Assembly (NCBI GenBank): GCA_946478235.1
Contig: CAMLBF010000009.1
Coordinates: 18,607-82,606 of the forward strand
Length of the DNA stretch: 64,000 nt
Direction: 5' to 3'
Source: an uncultured Bartonella sp.
Lineage (GTDB): Bacteria > Pseudomonadota > Alphaproteobacteria > Rhizobiales > Rhizobiaceae
Shown here: positions 8,346 through 16,792 of the stretch, piece after piece
Position numbering within the stretch: position 1 is the stretch's first letter
Layout of the letters: every line of letters begins with the position of its first letter
Position numbers and translations under genes: made by a program
Notes under the pieces: generated by a model
The model's database searches: none
Seen by the model: only the letters and a program-made list of their open reading frames with translations
Told to the model about the DNA's origin: nothing

Positions 8346-9822
8346 CAACAACAAAGCAGGAAAATGCCTGAACCGTTAACTTATCGCACACAGCCGATGC
8401 TGCATCTTGACTGGAAAATGATCCAAAACGCACGTTATATACTTTCTTTCCATCCATCGTTGTCGCTTCAACACGGCCTAGAGAAGCTATTCTTGCATCT
8501 TTTAAGCTGCTCTTGATGGTATTCAAAAAGCCATTTGCTGTCTTGGCGTCAGGCAAGGACGCAACTTCTACAATATAGTTCTGCCTTACCTGCTTTTCTA
8601 ACAACTCTGTGACAGTCTGCGCGTTATTGTCAGCATAGGCCATTGTTGTAGGAGCCTGTCCGAATGATGTTGGCGCTTGTTCCACCATTTCAGGTGCCTG
8701 CCGTTTTGCAGACTGGTCAACCGGAATTTCTACCGTTGTACGAGACTTTATAACTGTTTTTGATGGGAGAGCGGCTGGACGTTTGCTGGGTGTTACTGAT
8801 GCTGTTGTTAAGTCCTCTTGCGAAACGGTTGCCGGTGTCTGATTGGCCGGTACTTGATTTGCTGGGGCTTGAGTTGCTGATACTTGAGTTGACTGTGTTT
8901 GGATTGGCTGGGCAACTTGCTTTGGTGAACGAACGCCTTTCCACGCAGATTGCGCAACGTTCCAGCCTGCAAACAGGCGTTTTTTGCCGGAACTGGATGC
9001 ACTGCCGATATAGGCATTAGCGAGTGCCACAACCACATCATCGCGTTGTCTACCTGAAGAACCGCCAAGCACAACAATAACCAGTTTCTTGCCATTTTTT
9101 GCGACGCTGGTTGTAATGGTATATCCAGCCGCATTTGTAAAACCGGTTTTCAAACCATCAGCACCATCTATTCTATCCAAAACGCGGTTATGCCCATTAT
9201 AAACCTGACCACGATAACTGAATTGGCGTTGACTGAACAAATTATAATATTGCGGGAAATGCTCACGCATAGCAATGGACATCAAAGCAATATCGCGCGC
9301 ACTGGAAACATGCCCTTGCGCAGGCAAACCATTAGCATTCTTGAATGTTGTGTTACGCATACCAAGACTGCGCGCTTTCATTGTCATGATACGTGCAAAA
9401 TTGTCTTCTGTACCGCCAAGATATTCAGCGACAACAACTGATGCATCATTGGCCGACAGAACAATCATTGCATTGACGGCATCGCGTACAGAAATTGTAG
9501 AACCGGCTGGCATACCCAATCTCATACGTGGCCGACTTGCCGCCCGTTTTGAAACCGGCATTTGCGTGTTCCAGCTAATGCGCCCACTTTGTAGCGCATC
9601 AAAAACCAAATAAAGGCTCATAACTTTTGTAATGGAAGCCGGTGCACGTATTTCATCGGCGCGGTTAGCAAACAGCACTTTACCATTATTCGCATCAACA
9701 ACAATTGCAGGAATCGATACCGAATTAGATTTGGCTTGTACCGGCGTTAAGGCAAAAAGCATAATGCTTGAAATGGCGCAACAGATGGAAACCAAAAACC
9801 GCGTAACAGTAGATAAATGCAT
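8338..9822 (-). CDS. D-alanyl-D-alanine carboxypeptidase (PBP5/6 family) with C-terminal SPOR domain
   Basis: A 494-residue periplasmic peptidoglycan enzyme removing terminal D-Ala from pentapeptides. Signal peptide: MHLSTVTRFLVSICCAIS to VQA. The S11 peptidase motifs are present: SITK (SxxK) near residue 62, SAND (SxN) near 121 and KTG near 226. A long Pro/Gln/Thr-rich linker (about 300-410) leads to a SPOR domain (about 417-494, beginning NYIVEVASLPDAKTANGFL), which binds denuded glycan at division sites. Start ATG 9822 has CAGGG upstream; an in-frame start at 9885 would bury the signal peptide. The linker has short repeated elements (PANQVPANQTPA). It probably acts at the septum with the L,D-transpeptidase at 17.2 kb in wall maturation. 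Confidence 0.93.
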   Translation of the reverse strand: MHLSTVTRFLVSICCAISSIMLFALTPVQAKSNSVSIPAIVVDANNGKVLFANRADEIRAPASITKVMSLYLVFDALQSGRISWNTQMPVSKRAASRPRMRLGMPAGSTISVRDAVNAMIVLSANDASVVVAEYLGGTEDNFARIMTMKARSLGMRNTTFKNANGLPAQGHVSSARDIALMSIAMREHFPQYYNLFSQRQFSYRGQVYNGHNRVLDRIDGADGLKTGFTNAAGYTITTSVAKNGKKLVIVVLGGSSGRQRDDVVVALANAYIGSASSSGKKRLFAGWNVAQSAWKGVRSPKQVAQPIQTQSTQVSATQAPANQVPANQTPATVSQEDLTTASVTPSKRPAALPSKTVIKSRTTVEIPVDQSAKRQAPEMVEQAPTSFGQAPTTMAYADNNAQTVTELLEKQVRQNYIVEVASLPDAKTANGFLNTIKSSLKDARIASLGRVEATTMDGKKVYNVRFGSFSSQDAASAVCDKLTVQAFSCFVVAR

Positions 9823-10056
9823 AAGCTGACCCTGTTCGTAACCCAAAGAAAGAAAATCAAATCCATGCAGAATATGATTTAACAATGCTGCATATCAGCG
9901 CCGAGGTTAAGCCCCTCTAATAAAACAACGTTAATCGCTGGTAAACATTCACCGCCGGTTATTTATCACGCGAACCTTTATATAAAGGTTAAAATCATAA
10001 TTCGGTCATAAATACGTAAAAGACGTAAAATTATTGACAAAATGCGTAAAAAATTG
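9823..10056. promoter_or_regulatory. Upstream region of the carboxypeptidase gene with an 18-bp perfect palindrome
   Basis: This gap contains AACCTTTATATAAAGGTT (9973-9990), a perfect 18-bp palindrome with a TATA core, about 150 bp before the carboxypeptidase start. Three ACGTAAA/GCGTAAA direct repeats follow (from 10014, 10023 and 10044). TTGACA at 10034-10039 could be the -35 of a rightward transcript into the structured RNA candidate; the matching -10 (TAAGAG at 10057) is poor. Function is not known. Confidence 0.45.
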
Positions 10057-10065
10057 TAAGAGACC

Positions 10066-10340
10066 GCTATGCAGTGACAGGGTGCAACTCCCTGCTGATT
10101 GAAAACTGCAAGCGCGGGTATCGAAAGTCCTACGGTGCTATCAGAAACAGAGGACGGGTTAGCCGAAAGGCGCTCTGGCTTTGTCCCCCTTTTTATCAGA
10201 TTAATATAAGATTACATCTGACAGGGACTTTAGCAGATTTTACTCTGCTAGCCATTGATGCCCCTGCCTTATGGAGAATTGATTTTCTCTATGGGGTAGG
10301 GGGTATCTTTGGCTTTTTTCCCCTAAAAGCCAGTTTTTAC
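10066..10340 (+). ncRNA. Orphan structured RNA candidate with a faint cobalamin-riboswitch-like core
   Basis: No credible protein is encoded, yet the stretch is densely paired. GCAGT (10071-10075) pairs ACTGC (10105-10109) and encloses CAGGG/CCCTG. GTCCT/AGGAC and GCCGAAAGGC follow. TCAGAT/ATCTGA and AGCAGA/TCTGCT come next. An 18-bp stem with wobbles (10261-10278 with 10285-10302) precedes a final GGCTTTT/AAAAGCC hairpin running into TTTTT (10311-10339). The part GGTGCAACTCC ... GCTG ... AACTGCAAGCGCGG is reminiscent of the conserved core of cobalamin riboswitches, but the rest of that consensus is not convincing. No gene lies downstream on this strand before 12.86 kb, so it would be a free-standing RNA or an abandoned leader. 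Confidence 0.35.
10311..10339 (+). terminator. Hairpin terminator ending the structured RNA candidate
   Basis: GGCTTTT and AAAAGCC form a 7-bp stem around a 7-base loop, followed by AGTTTTT. It comes directly after the longer 18-bp stem at 10261-10302. Confidence 0.55.
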
Positions 10341-10681
10341 CTTTCATAATTATCTTTAAAAAAAATAAAAAAATAACCCATTCACAAAACTGGAACAGCG
10401 TTGATCACAAGTGATATGGCAATGCCACTACCGTTGCAGAACTTGACTCCTAGAAGAATAGATTCTGTTTCAAAAGATAAGAAATTGGATATGTTTCATA
10501 AGAAATAAAAAATACAATGAATCTCTTCAATAGCGATAAAGCCGATAGAGAAATAAAAGAAATGGAATGCCTCATATAAATCAATGAACACTTTGAAATA
10601 TATGTCTTTTCAAAACCCTTATATGCAATTTCAAAAGATTTAGGGATACATACAATACTGTTAGAAATGAGATAAAAGCGA
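10341..10681. other. AT-rich intergenic stretch before the tRNA gene end
   Basis: About 340 bp rich in A and T; I see no open reading frame, RNA gene or clear regulatory site. Confidence 0.5.
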
Positions 10682-10988
10682 TGGTGTCCGCGGCGGGATT
10701 CGAACCCACGACCCCAGGATTCATACCACTTCGGTTTTCACCGCCTGTCATACATATATATGACCGTTTGTGGTCTGGACTGTCCCTTCACCTTAGGAAA
10801 AACCTTTAGGTGCTGCCCGTCCAGTCTCTACACCTTCCCTTTATAATCAAGGGCTTGGCTCGGGATTGGCATATGGTTTAGAACCATTAAGCGTTCCCCG
10901 ACTTTGAGCAGATCCGCTTTAAGGGTTTCCCCTAAAAGCGCCCAATTATTTAGGAATCCTGTGCTCTATCCTGCTGAGCTACGCAGAC
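10682..10988 (-). tRNA. tRNA-Arg(CCU), interrupted by a group I intron
   Basis: Joining 10952-10988 to 10682-10721 gives a complete 77-base tRNA with encoded CCA. Acceptor strands GTCTGCG and CGCGGAC pair with one G-U. The D stem GCTC/GAGC, anticodon stem CAGGA/TCCTG, anticodon loop TTCCTAA and T arm GTGGG-TTCGAAT-CCCGC are all present. The anticodon CCT reads AGG arginine codons. The gene is split immediately after the third anticodon base by the 230-base insert described separately. It lies 40 bp after the aroB stop on the same strand, so it may be read from the aroKB transcript or from a promoter inside aroB. It was found by folding by eye, and all cloverleaf parts agree. Confidence 0.95.
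10722..10951 (-). ncRNA. Self-splicing group I intron (IC3-like) in tRNA-Arg(CCU)
   Basis: The 230-base insert starts AAATAATTGGG and ends in G (omega-G at 10722), and the 5' exon ends in U, as group I splicing requires. The catalytic core is recognisable: GAGACTGGACGG (10817-10828 on the plus strand as its complement) and GACAGTCCAGACC (10772-10784) supply the two P7 strands (CTGGAC/GTCCAG). GGTGTAGAGAC, GAGCCAAGC and CACCTAA match the core of the Azoarcus tRNA-Ile intron as I remember it. GGG near the intron start could act as the guide pairing with exon CCU through a terminal G-U, the same short P1 as in Azoarcus. A GAAA-capped stem (GCTTTTAGGG/CCCTTAAAGC) would be P2. No homing endonuclease is encoded. 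Related introns in tRNA-Arg(CCU) are known from Agrobacterium. Confidence 0.93.
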
Positions 10989-11028
10989 CCAATCGCAAGC
11001 AGATCATTAAACAATATATGTGTTTCGA

Positions 11029-12147
11029 TCAATCACTTTCACCAAGTTTTTGTTTAAGAAATGCCAATACTTTTTCTGGTGGCACATTCTTGGCGATAAA
11101 CGACTGGCCTAAGCCATGGGTTAAAATGAAGGTAAGATTGCCATGCGAAACTTTTTTATCTTGCGCAATAAGCGTCATTAATGTGTTCGCATCAGGCACA
11201 CCGCCGGGAACATCTTGCAAACACGTTGGCAATCCTACATCGCTCAGATGCGCTTCTACTCGCGTTGCAACATCGGCAGAGCATAACCCCATATAGGCTG
11301 AAAACTCATGGGCAAGTACCATACCAATTGAAACCCCTTCCCCGTGAACAAGGCGGCTTGAATCATATTCTGTCGCGGTTTCCAATGCATGCCCAAAAGT
11401 ATGCCCCAGATTCAACAAAGCACGGTCGCCTGCTTCTCTTTCGTCACGGGCAACAACGGCCGCCTTAGAACGGCAGGAACGGGCAATGGCTTCAATACGC
11501 GCATCACCACCGGCAAAAATTTCCTGCCAGTTTTTTTCCAGCCATGCAAAAAAGTCCGGTTGATCTATAAGGCCATATTTAGCAACTTCTGCGTAGCCGG
11601 CGCGAAATTCGCGTTCTGACAATGTATCCAGCACCTTGCTATCAGCAATCACCAATTTGGGTTGGTAAAATACACCAATCAGATTCTTACCATGCTGTGT
11701 ATCAATACCGGTCTTGCCACCAACAGACGAATCAACTTGCGCCAACAGAGATGTTGGAATTTGGATAAAATTCATACCACGGCGGACAATACCGGCTGCA
11801 AAGCCTGCCAGATCACCAACCACACCACCGCCAAAAGCAATAACAAAATCACCTCTTTCCAACCGTGCATCAAGAATGGCATCTGTCACGGTTTGCAAAG
11901 TTGCAAAGCACTTTGATTTTTCACCTGGCTTAACAATGATCGTAACAAAATCTATTCCTGATTCGCGCAAGCTATTGCTTAAGGACAAAAGATGAAATGA
12001 AGCGACATTTTCATCAGTCACAACAGCCACTCTTGCACCTGGAAAACGGCGCGCAATCTCTTTGCCTGTCGAAGAGAGTATGCCCGAACCAATCATGATG
12101 TCGTAACTGCGTTCCCCAAGTGTTACACCTACGATTTCATCTTTCAT
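11029..12147 (-). CDS. aroB: 3-dehydroquinate synthase
   Basis: A 372-residue enzyme converting DAHP to 3-dehydroquinate, the second shikimate-pathway step, using NAD and a divalent metal. The NAD-binding [19 protein letters not shown] (about residues 104-122), [20 protein letters not shown] (about 130-149) and the metal-binding HTFGHALE (about 250-257) are intact. It follows aroK by 12 bp, the standard aroKB pair. The tRNA-Arg gene is 40 bp downstream on the same strand. Length and motifs leave little doubt. Confidence 0.97.
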   Translation of the reverse strand: MKDEIVGVTLGERSYDIMIGSGILSSTGKEIARRFPGARVAVVTDENVASFHLLSLSNSLRESGIDFVTIIVKPGEKSKCFATLQTVTDAILDARLERGDFVIAFGGGVVGDLAGFAAGIVRRGMNFIQIPTSLLAQVDSSVGGKTGIDTQHGKNLIGVFYQPKLVIADSKVLDTLSEREFRAGYAEVAKYGLIDQPDFFAWLEKNWQEIFAGGDARIEAIARSCRSKAAVVARDEREAGDRALLNLGHTFGHALETATEYDSSRLVHGEGVSIGMVLAHEFSAYMGLCSADVATRVEAHLSDVGLPTCLQDVPGGVPDANTLMTLIAQDKKVSHGNLTFILTHGLGQSFIAKNVPPEKVLAFLKQKLGESD

Positions 12148-12159
12148 GGCGTGGCCTCC

Positions 12160-12759
12160 TTATTTGTGCTTTTCTTGTTTTGATAAATGCCGTTCTACGG
12201 TGCGTATAACATCACGCGCAACCACATCTCTTCGTGCCTTACGGCTATTAACCGTCAAATCCGCTTTGGCATAAACAGGATAACGCTCGGCCATCAGTTT
12301 TTCCATAACAGCGCGTGGATTATCATTTTGCAATAAAGGACGATTTTGACGGCGGGAAACGCGCTCCATCAATACATCTAATTCGGCATTCAACCAGACG
12401 GAAATACCATTTTCAGCAATTGCAAGGCGGGTTTCATCATTCATATATGCCCCACCGCCAGTCGCCAATACCATTGGGCCCTGTTTGATAAGACGTAAAA
12501 TAACGCGCCGTTCCAAATCCCGAAAAGCAGGCTCGCCATAAGCTTTAAAAAGCTCTGGTACCGACATTTGCGCCGCCTGCTCTATTTCGTAATCCGCATC
12601 ATGGAATGGCAAATCCAACATGGTTGCCACACGTTTGCCAATGGTCGATTTACCAGCACCCATCAAACCAACAAATACAAGTGACCTACCGCCAAGATTC
12701 GACATCAAGCGGGCTGCGGTTCGTGCCATAGGGGCGTTTCTGGAAAAACTGCTTTTCAT
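12160..12759 (-). CDS. aroK: Shikimate kinase
   Basis: A 199-residue kinase phosphorylating shikimate at the 3-hydroxyl with ATP. The P-loop [15 protein letters not shown] lies at residues 32-46 after a short extension common in rhizobia, DADYEIE (about 56-62) holds the metal and shikimate aspartate, and GGGAYM (about 101-106) is the substrate-binding glycine motif; the lid arginines are in RRQNRPLL. The start is taken at ATG 12759; another ATG ten codons later is possible, as neither has a strong ribosome site. It is the first gene of aroKB and divergent from the small membrane protein at 12864. Confidence 0.95.
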   Translation of the reverse strand: MKSSFSRNAPMARTAARLMSNLGGRSLVFVGLMGAGKSTIGKRVATMLDLPFHDADYEIEQAAQMSVPELFKAYGEPAFRDLERRVILRLIKQGPMVLATGGGAYMNDETRLAIAENGISVWLNAELDVLMERVSRRQNRPLLQNDNPRAVMEKLMAERYPVYAKADLTVNSRKARRDVVARDVIRTVERHLSKQEKHK

Positions 12760-12863
12760 AGTTTCGTTTCGACATTTATCAGCAATGAAGTCAATCCCTG
12801 TTAATCTTTATAAGGCATGATACTGTTGAAAGTCTCGTATAATCAGAAACAAATTGCTTTATT

Positions 12864-13112
12864 ATGCCCACTTTAACCCGTTTGTTGATGGCCCTCATCC
12901 TATTGATCGCGCTTGTTTACGGCGCGATGATTAGCCTTGTTTGGTTTGTTAAACCTGTGACCACTGAAATGACCATAGACATCGCCCCAAGTGAATTGCA
13001 TTTACGTGATTGGCCTTATAATCCACCCCAACAGCAACAACAAGAAATGTTGCAGCCTCAAACCCCTAATAATTCCTCACAAACACAGAAAACAGAGCCA
13101 ACAGCGCAATGA
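12864..13112 (+). CDS. Small single-pass membrane protein upstream of xerD
   Basis: An 82-residue protein that I do not recognise by name. Residues 4-30 (TRLLMALILLIALVYGAMIS and following LVWF) form one hydrophobic segment, followed by a polar tail with a glutamine run (PPQQQQQEML, about residues 54-63) rich in Q, P and T. The stop overlaps the xerD start by 4 bases (ATGA), so it is translated together with xerD. Comparable short membrane proteins precede xerD in other rhizobia as far as I recall. Its function is unknown. Confidence 0.75.
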   Translation: MPTLTRLLMALILLIALVYGAMISLVWFVKPVTTEMTIDIAPSELHLRDWPYNPPQQQQQEMLQPQTPNNSSQTQKTEPTAQ

Positions 13113-14059
13113 ATCTGGAAGCAACAATTGACAATTTTCTTGAAATGATGAGCGCGGAACGGGGAGCTTCTGCCAATACACTTGATGCTTATCGTCGTGA
13201 TCTAGAATGGGCAAATGAAGAGCTTCATGGGCATAATACAGCTTTACTAACCACCGATCGTGACAAGCTGATAAAAATATTATCGACCATGCAAACGGAG
13301 GGATTTGCTGCAACAACACAGGCGCGCCGCCTTTCAACCTTGCGGCAATTTTTTCAATTTCTTTATGCCGAGGGCTTGCGCACTGATGACCCATCTGGTG
13401 ACATTGATGCACCGAAGAAAGATGCCAATATTCCAAAAATCATCAGTGAAGAACAAGTATCCCGTTTGCTTAGTCTTGCTGAAACAGAAGCCAAACGCAC
13501 GGATTTTTCTCCAGCAATGCATAAAAAAGCTTTGCGACTTCATACAATTATCGAACTTCTATACGCCACAGGCTTGCGCATTAGCGAGCTTGTAAGTTTG
13601 CCTGCACGGGTCGCGCGTGGTGATCCTGCCTTTATCCTTGTTCGCGGAAAAGGGTCAAAAGAGCGTATGGTTCCATTATCAGACAAAGCAAGGGAAGCAA
13701 TCAAGCATTGGCTGGAATTGCGCGACCAGTCAAAAGATAGCCAAAGCCCCTATCTATTTCCTGCACAGTCCGATCAAGGCTATGTTGCCCGTCAACTTGT
13801 TGCACGCGAGCTAAAAGTGCTTGCAACACAAGCTGGTATCAATGCCAAAAACATTTCACCCCATGTTATCCGACATGCATTTGCCAGCCACCTTTTGCAG
13901 CACGGTGCCAATTTGCGTGTCGTACAGCAATTGTTGGGACATTCCGATATATCAACCACGCAAATTTATACGCATGTGCTTGAAGACCGCCTACAAAGGC
14001 TGGTTAATGAAAATCACCCACTTGCCCAAAAAACGCATAAAGATCATTCAGAACAATAA
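13109..14059 (+). CDS. xerD: Tyrosine recombinase XerD
   Basis: A 316-residue site-specific recombinase that with XerC resolves chromosome dimers at dif under FtsK control. An N-terminal SAM-like core-binding domain (about residues 1-90, beginning with TIDNFLEMMSAERGASANTL) is followed by the catalytic domain with the first arginine in YATGLRISELVSL, the HxxR box in SPHVIRHAFASHLL, and GHSDISTTQIYTHV carrying the second histidine and the nucleophilic tyrosine. XerD is favoured over XerC by its chromosomal context between aroK and accA. It shares an ATGA overlap with the small membrane protein. Confidence 0.93.
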   Translation: MNLEATIDNFLEMMSAERGASANTLDAYRRDLEWANEELHGHNTALLTTDRDKLIKILSTMQTEGFAATTQARRLSTLRQFFQFLYAEGLRTDDPSGDIDAPKKDANIPKIISEEQVSRLLSLAETEAKRTDFSPAMHKKALRLHTIIELLYATGLRISELVSLPARVARGDPAFILVRGKGSKERMVPLSDKAREAIKHWLELRDQSKDSQSPYLFPAQSDQGYVARQLVARELKVLATQAGINAKNISPHVIRHAFASHLLQHGANLRVVQQLLGHSDISTTQIYTHVLEDRLQRLVNENHPLAQKTHKDHSEQ

Positions 14060-14855
14060 GGCTGGTGTGTTTTGAAAACATCAGGAATATTCAGACAAAC
14101 AATATCAAAATGGCGTAAAATCTGGTGGTTAACCAATGGAAATACGTGTCCCTGTCATTGCTCAAAATAGCTTTGTTTGAAAGACCATTACCCAAAATAC
14201 TATTGCTGAAAATAGTTAAACCATCATAGATGGATTTCAAGCATCAAGCGGCAGTCATTGACTAGATCAATCGTACAAATTACAACAAAATGGAATACAG
14301 CTTGTTGCAATTTTTGACGGTGTTTTACTGAATAGCTGCAATGGGAAGAATATATTTTGAAAGCCTAAAACACTTGTCAAAGGCCACAAATATTTCGTGA
14401 GTGAATAAGCTTCATTATAAATATTGATGTTTTATGGCAGCGTTCAATTATCGAAAATTCCTCTATTATCACGAATATAATTATCAATTTAGCTTTTGAT
14501 AAAGTGGAAGATAACTATCGAATCAACCATTTTATTGCGGCTACATTTTCAACCGCAATTGGATGATCTGCTAAAATTCATCGGTTGAATTGACGTTTAA
14601 GCTATCCACACCAATTGGCTTGATAAGATGAAAGGCAAATTTATGTTTTTTGCCACTATTACCAGTCTGACATGGCTTATATGCCGTGGTCGCTCAACCG
14701 CCGAAGGTTGAAGATTAGCGACAACATCTGGTAAAAAAGCATGATCTGCTTGATGAAAAGGCTCATGCAGAGTAAAGAAAACTATTATGTTATAAAAAAG
14801 ACACCATTAGCGTTTAAAGTGGGTCTAAGAATGGTGCAATAAAAAGTTGGAGCCA
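14060..14855. other. Gene-free interval between xerD and accA
   Basis: About 800 bp, AT-rich, with no open frame that has a ribosome site or family motif. Between about 14600 and 14780 short broken reading frames (for example GLYAVVAQPPK and DLLDEKAHAE) hint at a decayed gene, but I cannot identify it. The accA promoter is presumably in the last 200 bp. Confidence 0.4.
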
Positions 14856-15818
14856 ATGTATAATTATCTCGATTTCGAAAAGCCGGTTGCTGATCTGGAA
14901 GGGCAAATTTTTGAACTGAAAAAACTTGCTCAAGAAAAAGGTAGCGTCGACATGGGCGATGAAATTCCTCGTCTTGAGGAACGTTCACAAGCGGCCTTAC
15001 GCGATCTTTATAAAAAATTGACACCTTGGCAAAAAGCACAAGTTGCACGGCATCCGGATAGGCCGCATTTTCTTGATTATGCCAACGGCCTTCTAACAGA
15101 TGTGACACCGCTTGCTGGTGATCGCAAATTTGCTGAAGATGAAGCTATACAGGCTGGTTTTGCTCGCTTTAAAGGGGAAGCCGTTGCCTATATTGGACAA
15201 GAAAAAGGTAGCGATACACAATCGCGGTTGCGTTATAATTTTGGTTCAGCCCGTCCTGAAGGCTATCGCAAAGCTGTGCGAATCATGGAAATGGCTGATC
15301 GGTTTGGGCTGCCATTGATTACTTTGGTCGATACTGCCGGTGCTTATCCGGGGGTGAGTGCTGAAGAGCGTGGACAGGCTGAAGCAATTGCCCAATCAAC
15401 AGCTGAAACATTGCGTTTGAAAGTGCCGGTTGTATCTGTTGTCATTGGTGAAGGTGGCTCAGGCGGCGCTATCGCGATTGCCGCTGCAAATAAAGTCTAT
15501 ATGTTGGAACATGCCATATATTCGGTTATTTCACCTGAAGGTGCGGCATCTATTCTATGGCGCGATGCAACACGGGCAAAAGATGCGGCAACAGCAATGC
15601 ATATTACCGCTCAAGATCTTTACAAACTCAAGATCATTGATGGAATTATTCCTGAACCACTGGGTGGAGCACATCGGGGTAAAAAGGAAGCCATTGAAGC
15701 AACCGGAAACGTTATTGAAGCAGCCTTGAAAAACATGGCTGGTAAAGATGGTGAAACATTAAAAAGAGAGCGTTGGGACAAATATTTGGAAATTGGCCGC
15801 TCGCTGTCAGCAAAATAA
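14856..15818 (+). CDS. accA: Acetyl-CoA carboxylase carboxyltransferase, alpha subunit
   Basis: A 320-residue subunit that with AccD moves the carboxyl group from biotin-BCCP to acetyl-CoA, the committed step of fatty-acid synthesis. Typical segments are YNYLDFEKPVADLEGQI at the start, FGSARPEGYRKAVRIMEMAD, LVDTAGAYPGVSAEERGQ and GEGGSGGAIAI with SVISPEGAASILW. ATG 14856 is chosen because TTGGAG lies 4-9 bases upstream; the TTG at 14847 is that ribosome site itself. It stands alone and ends in a strong hairpin terminator. Confidence 0.97.
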   Translation: MYNYLDFEKPVADLEGQIFELKKLAQEKGSVDMGDEIPRLEERSQAALRDLYKKLTPWQKAQVARHPDRPHFLDYANGLLTDVTPLAGDRKFAEDEAIQAGFARFKGEAVAYIGQEKGSDTQSRLRYNFGSARPEGYRKAVRIMEMADRFGLPLITLVDTAGAYPGVSAEERGQAEAIAQSTAETLRLKVPVVSVVIGEGGSGGAIAIAAANKVYMLEHAIYSVISPEGAASILWRDATRAKDAATAMHITAQDLYKLKIIDGIIPEPLGGAHRGKKEAIEATGNVIEAALKNMAGKDGETLKRERWDKYLEIGRSLSAK

Positions 15819-15834
15819 TATTCGATAATTTGTA

Positions 15835-15888
15835 AACCCAAGCATGTAAGGCATTTATAAAAATTACACGCTTGGGTTGTGTTTTTTT
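15835..15888 (+). terminator. Strong hairpin terminator after accA
   Basis: AACCCAAGC-A-TGTAA pairs with TTACA-C-GCTTGGGTT (14 bp with one mismatch), with a 15-base loop, and is followed by GTGTTTTTTT. Confidence 0.85.
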
Positions 15889-15891
15889 CAG

Positions 15892-15907
15892 TGTTTCACG
15901 TGAAAAC
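15892..15907. other. parS: parS-like ParB binding site
   Basis: TGTTTCACGTGAAAAC matches the general bacterial parS consensus TGTTTCACGTGAAACA at 14 of 16 positions, including the CACGTG core. It lies 4 bp after the accA terminator, and some 36 kb from the origin. Confidence 0.7.
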
Positions 15908-16031
15908 GCTTTTTATTGCTGTATTTTTACAGTTTTTATTTTGATATTTTTACAATTTTTGTGAGTGTAAAAAGAATAGTTTCTCAATATATTTCGTTGA
16001 GATGATGGATCATTACGTCCAACATTTGGCT

Positions 16032-16047
16032 TAATTCACGTGAAACT
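16032..16047. other. parS: parS-like site, weaker
   Basis: TAATTCACGTGAAACT matches 13 of 16 consensus positions and keeps the TTCACGTGAA core. It is 140 bp from the preceding site and overlaps the 3' end of the DUF4145 gene. Confidence 0.5.
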
Positions 16048-16792
16048 ACTTTTTTTGGGGGAGACGCGGTGGTCGAGGTGGTATTCTTTCCTTAATGGTT
16101 GCTGCCGTTTCTACCAATATCTTTGTTTCTAAAGGTTTAATAATTGTATTTTCAATAAAGTTTTCCAGTATATTCAAAAGTATCCTGACGTCTTGTGTAT
16201 TGGGAAACCATCCTCTTTGTGCAGACGCATTACCTGCTTCCACTAAAACAGTAAGGTTATCTTTTTCTTTCTCAGTAATGTGCCCGCCATCACGCAATTT
16301 TTCTAATTTTTTAGCAAATGATAAATTAGGATTTAAACCAATTGAAGTTGATACAATATCGAAACAAGTTCGTATTCCTACCGACGCTAAAATTAACAAA
16401 TCTTTGTCATAAGCCTCATAAACTTCGCACAACATACGGCCCAAAAGCTCAGAATAATTACCAAAGATGTGAACTCCATGTTTTTCAAATCGTTCAGGAA
16501 TTCTTCTTTTAGGAGGGGAAGGCCATGTCTCAATAGTTGGCTTGTAATCTTCAAAATAATCGTCACCAACACCTATACTGTCTAAGAGTTCTTCTGAATA
16601 GTGGTATTCTATTTGCAAAAATGCATTGCTGCAGCCTTGGCAAACAAGCAAATAATAATAATTGTAAAACCATAATTCATCCTCTTCGTCAGATCCAGGT
16701 TTTTTAAAATACCCCTCCACCCTGCAATTTCTTGAACCATCACAAAATGGGCAATGTGCCTTCTTTATTGATCCGATTTGATTATCAACCAT
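16046..16792 (-). CDS. DUF4145 domain protein with N-terminal zinc-ribbon cysteines
   Basis: A 248-residue protein of unknown function. The N-terminus has two CxxC pairs, HCPFCDG (about residues 13-19) and LVCQGCSNAF (about 49-58), likely to bind zinc. The C-terminal half from about residue 120 (LCEVYEAYDKDLLILASVGIRTCFD, here split as LCEVYEAYDKDLL and ILASVGIRTCFD) matches the helical DUF4145 pattern of an abortive-infection or HEPN-like fold seen in many mobile or defence-linked proteins. The tail is proline-rich (PPRPPRLPQKK). It stands alone, with 385 bp of AT-rich sequence upstream and a parS-like site at its end, between core genes. It looks like an accessory insertion; a defence role is only inference. 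Confidence 0.7.
   Translation of the reverse strand: MVDNQIGSIKKAHCPFCDGSRNCRVEGYFKKPGSDEEDELWFYNYYYLLVCQGCSNAFLQIEYHYSEELLDSIGVGDDYFEDYKPTIETWPSPPKRRIPERFEKHGVHIFGNYSELLGRMLCEVYEAYDKDLLILASVGIRTCFDIVSTSIGLNPNLSFAKKLEKLRDGGHITEKEKDNLTVLVEAGNASAQRGWFPNTQDVRILLNILENFIENTIIKPLETKILVETAATIKERIPPRPPRLPQKK

Noticed and set aside
7955..8516. Open frames across the tandem repeat and the carboxypeptidase 3' end
   Set aside because: They translate repeats or the antisense strand of a clear gene.
10074..10349. A 91-codon open frame
   Set aside because: It covers the densely base-paired RNA candidate, has no ribosome site and no protein features.
14600..14780. Decayed gene before accA (GLYAVVAQPPK-like fragment)
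   Set aside because: The fragments are too short and broken to assign to a family.
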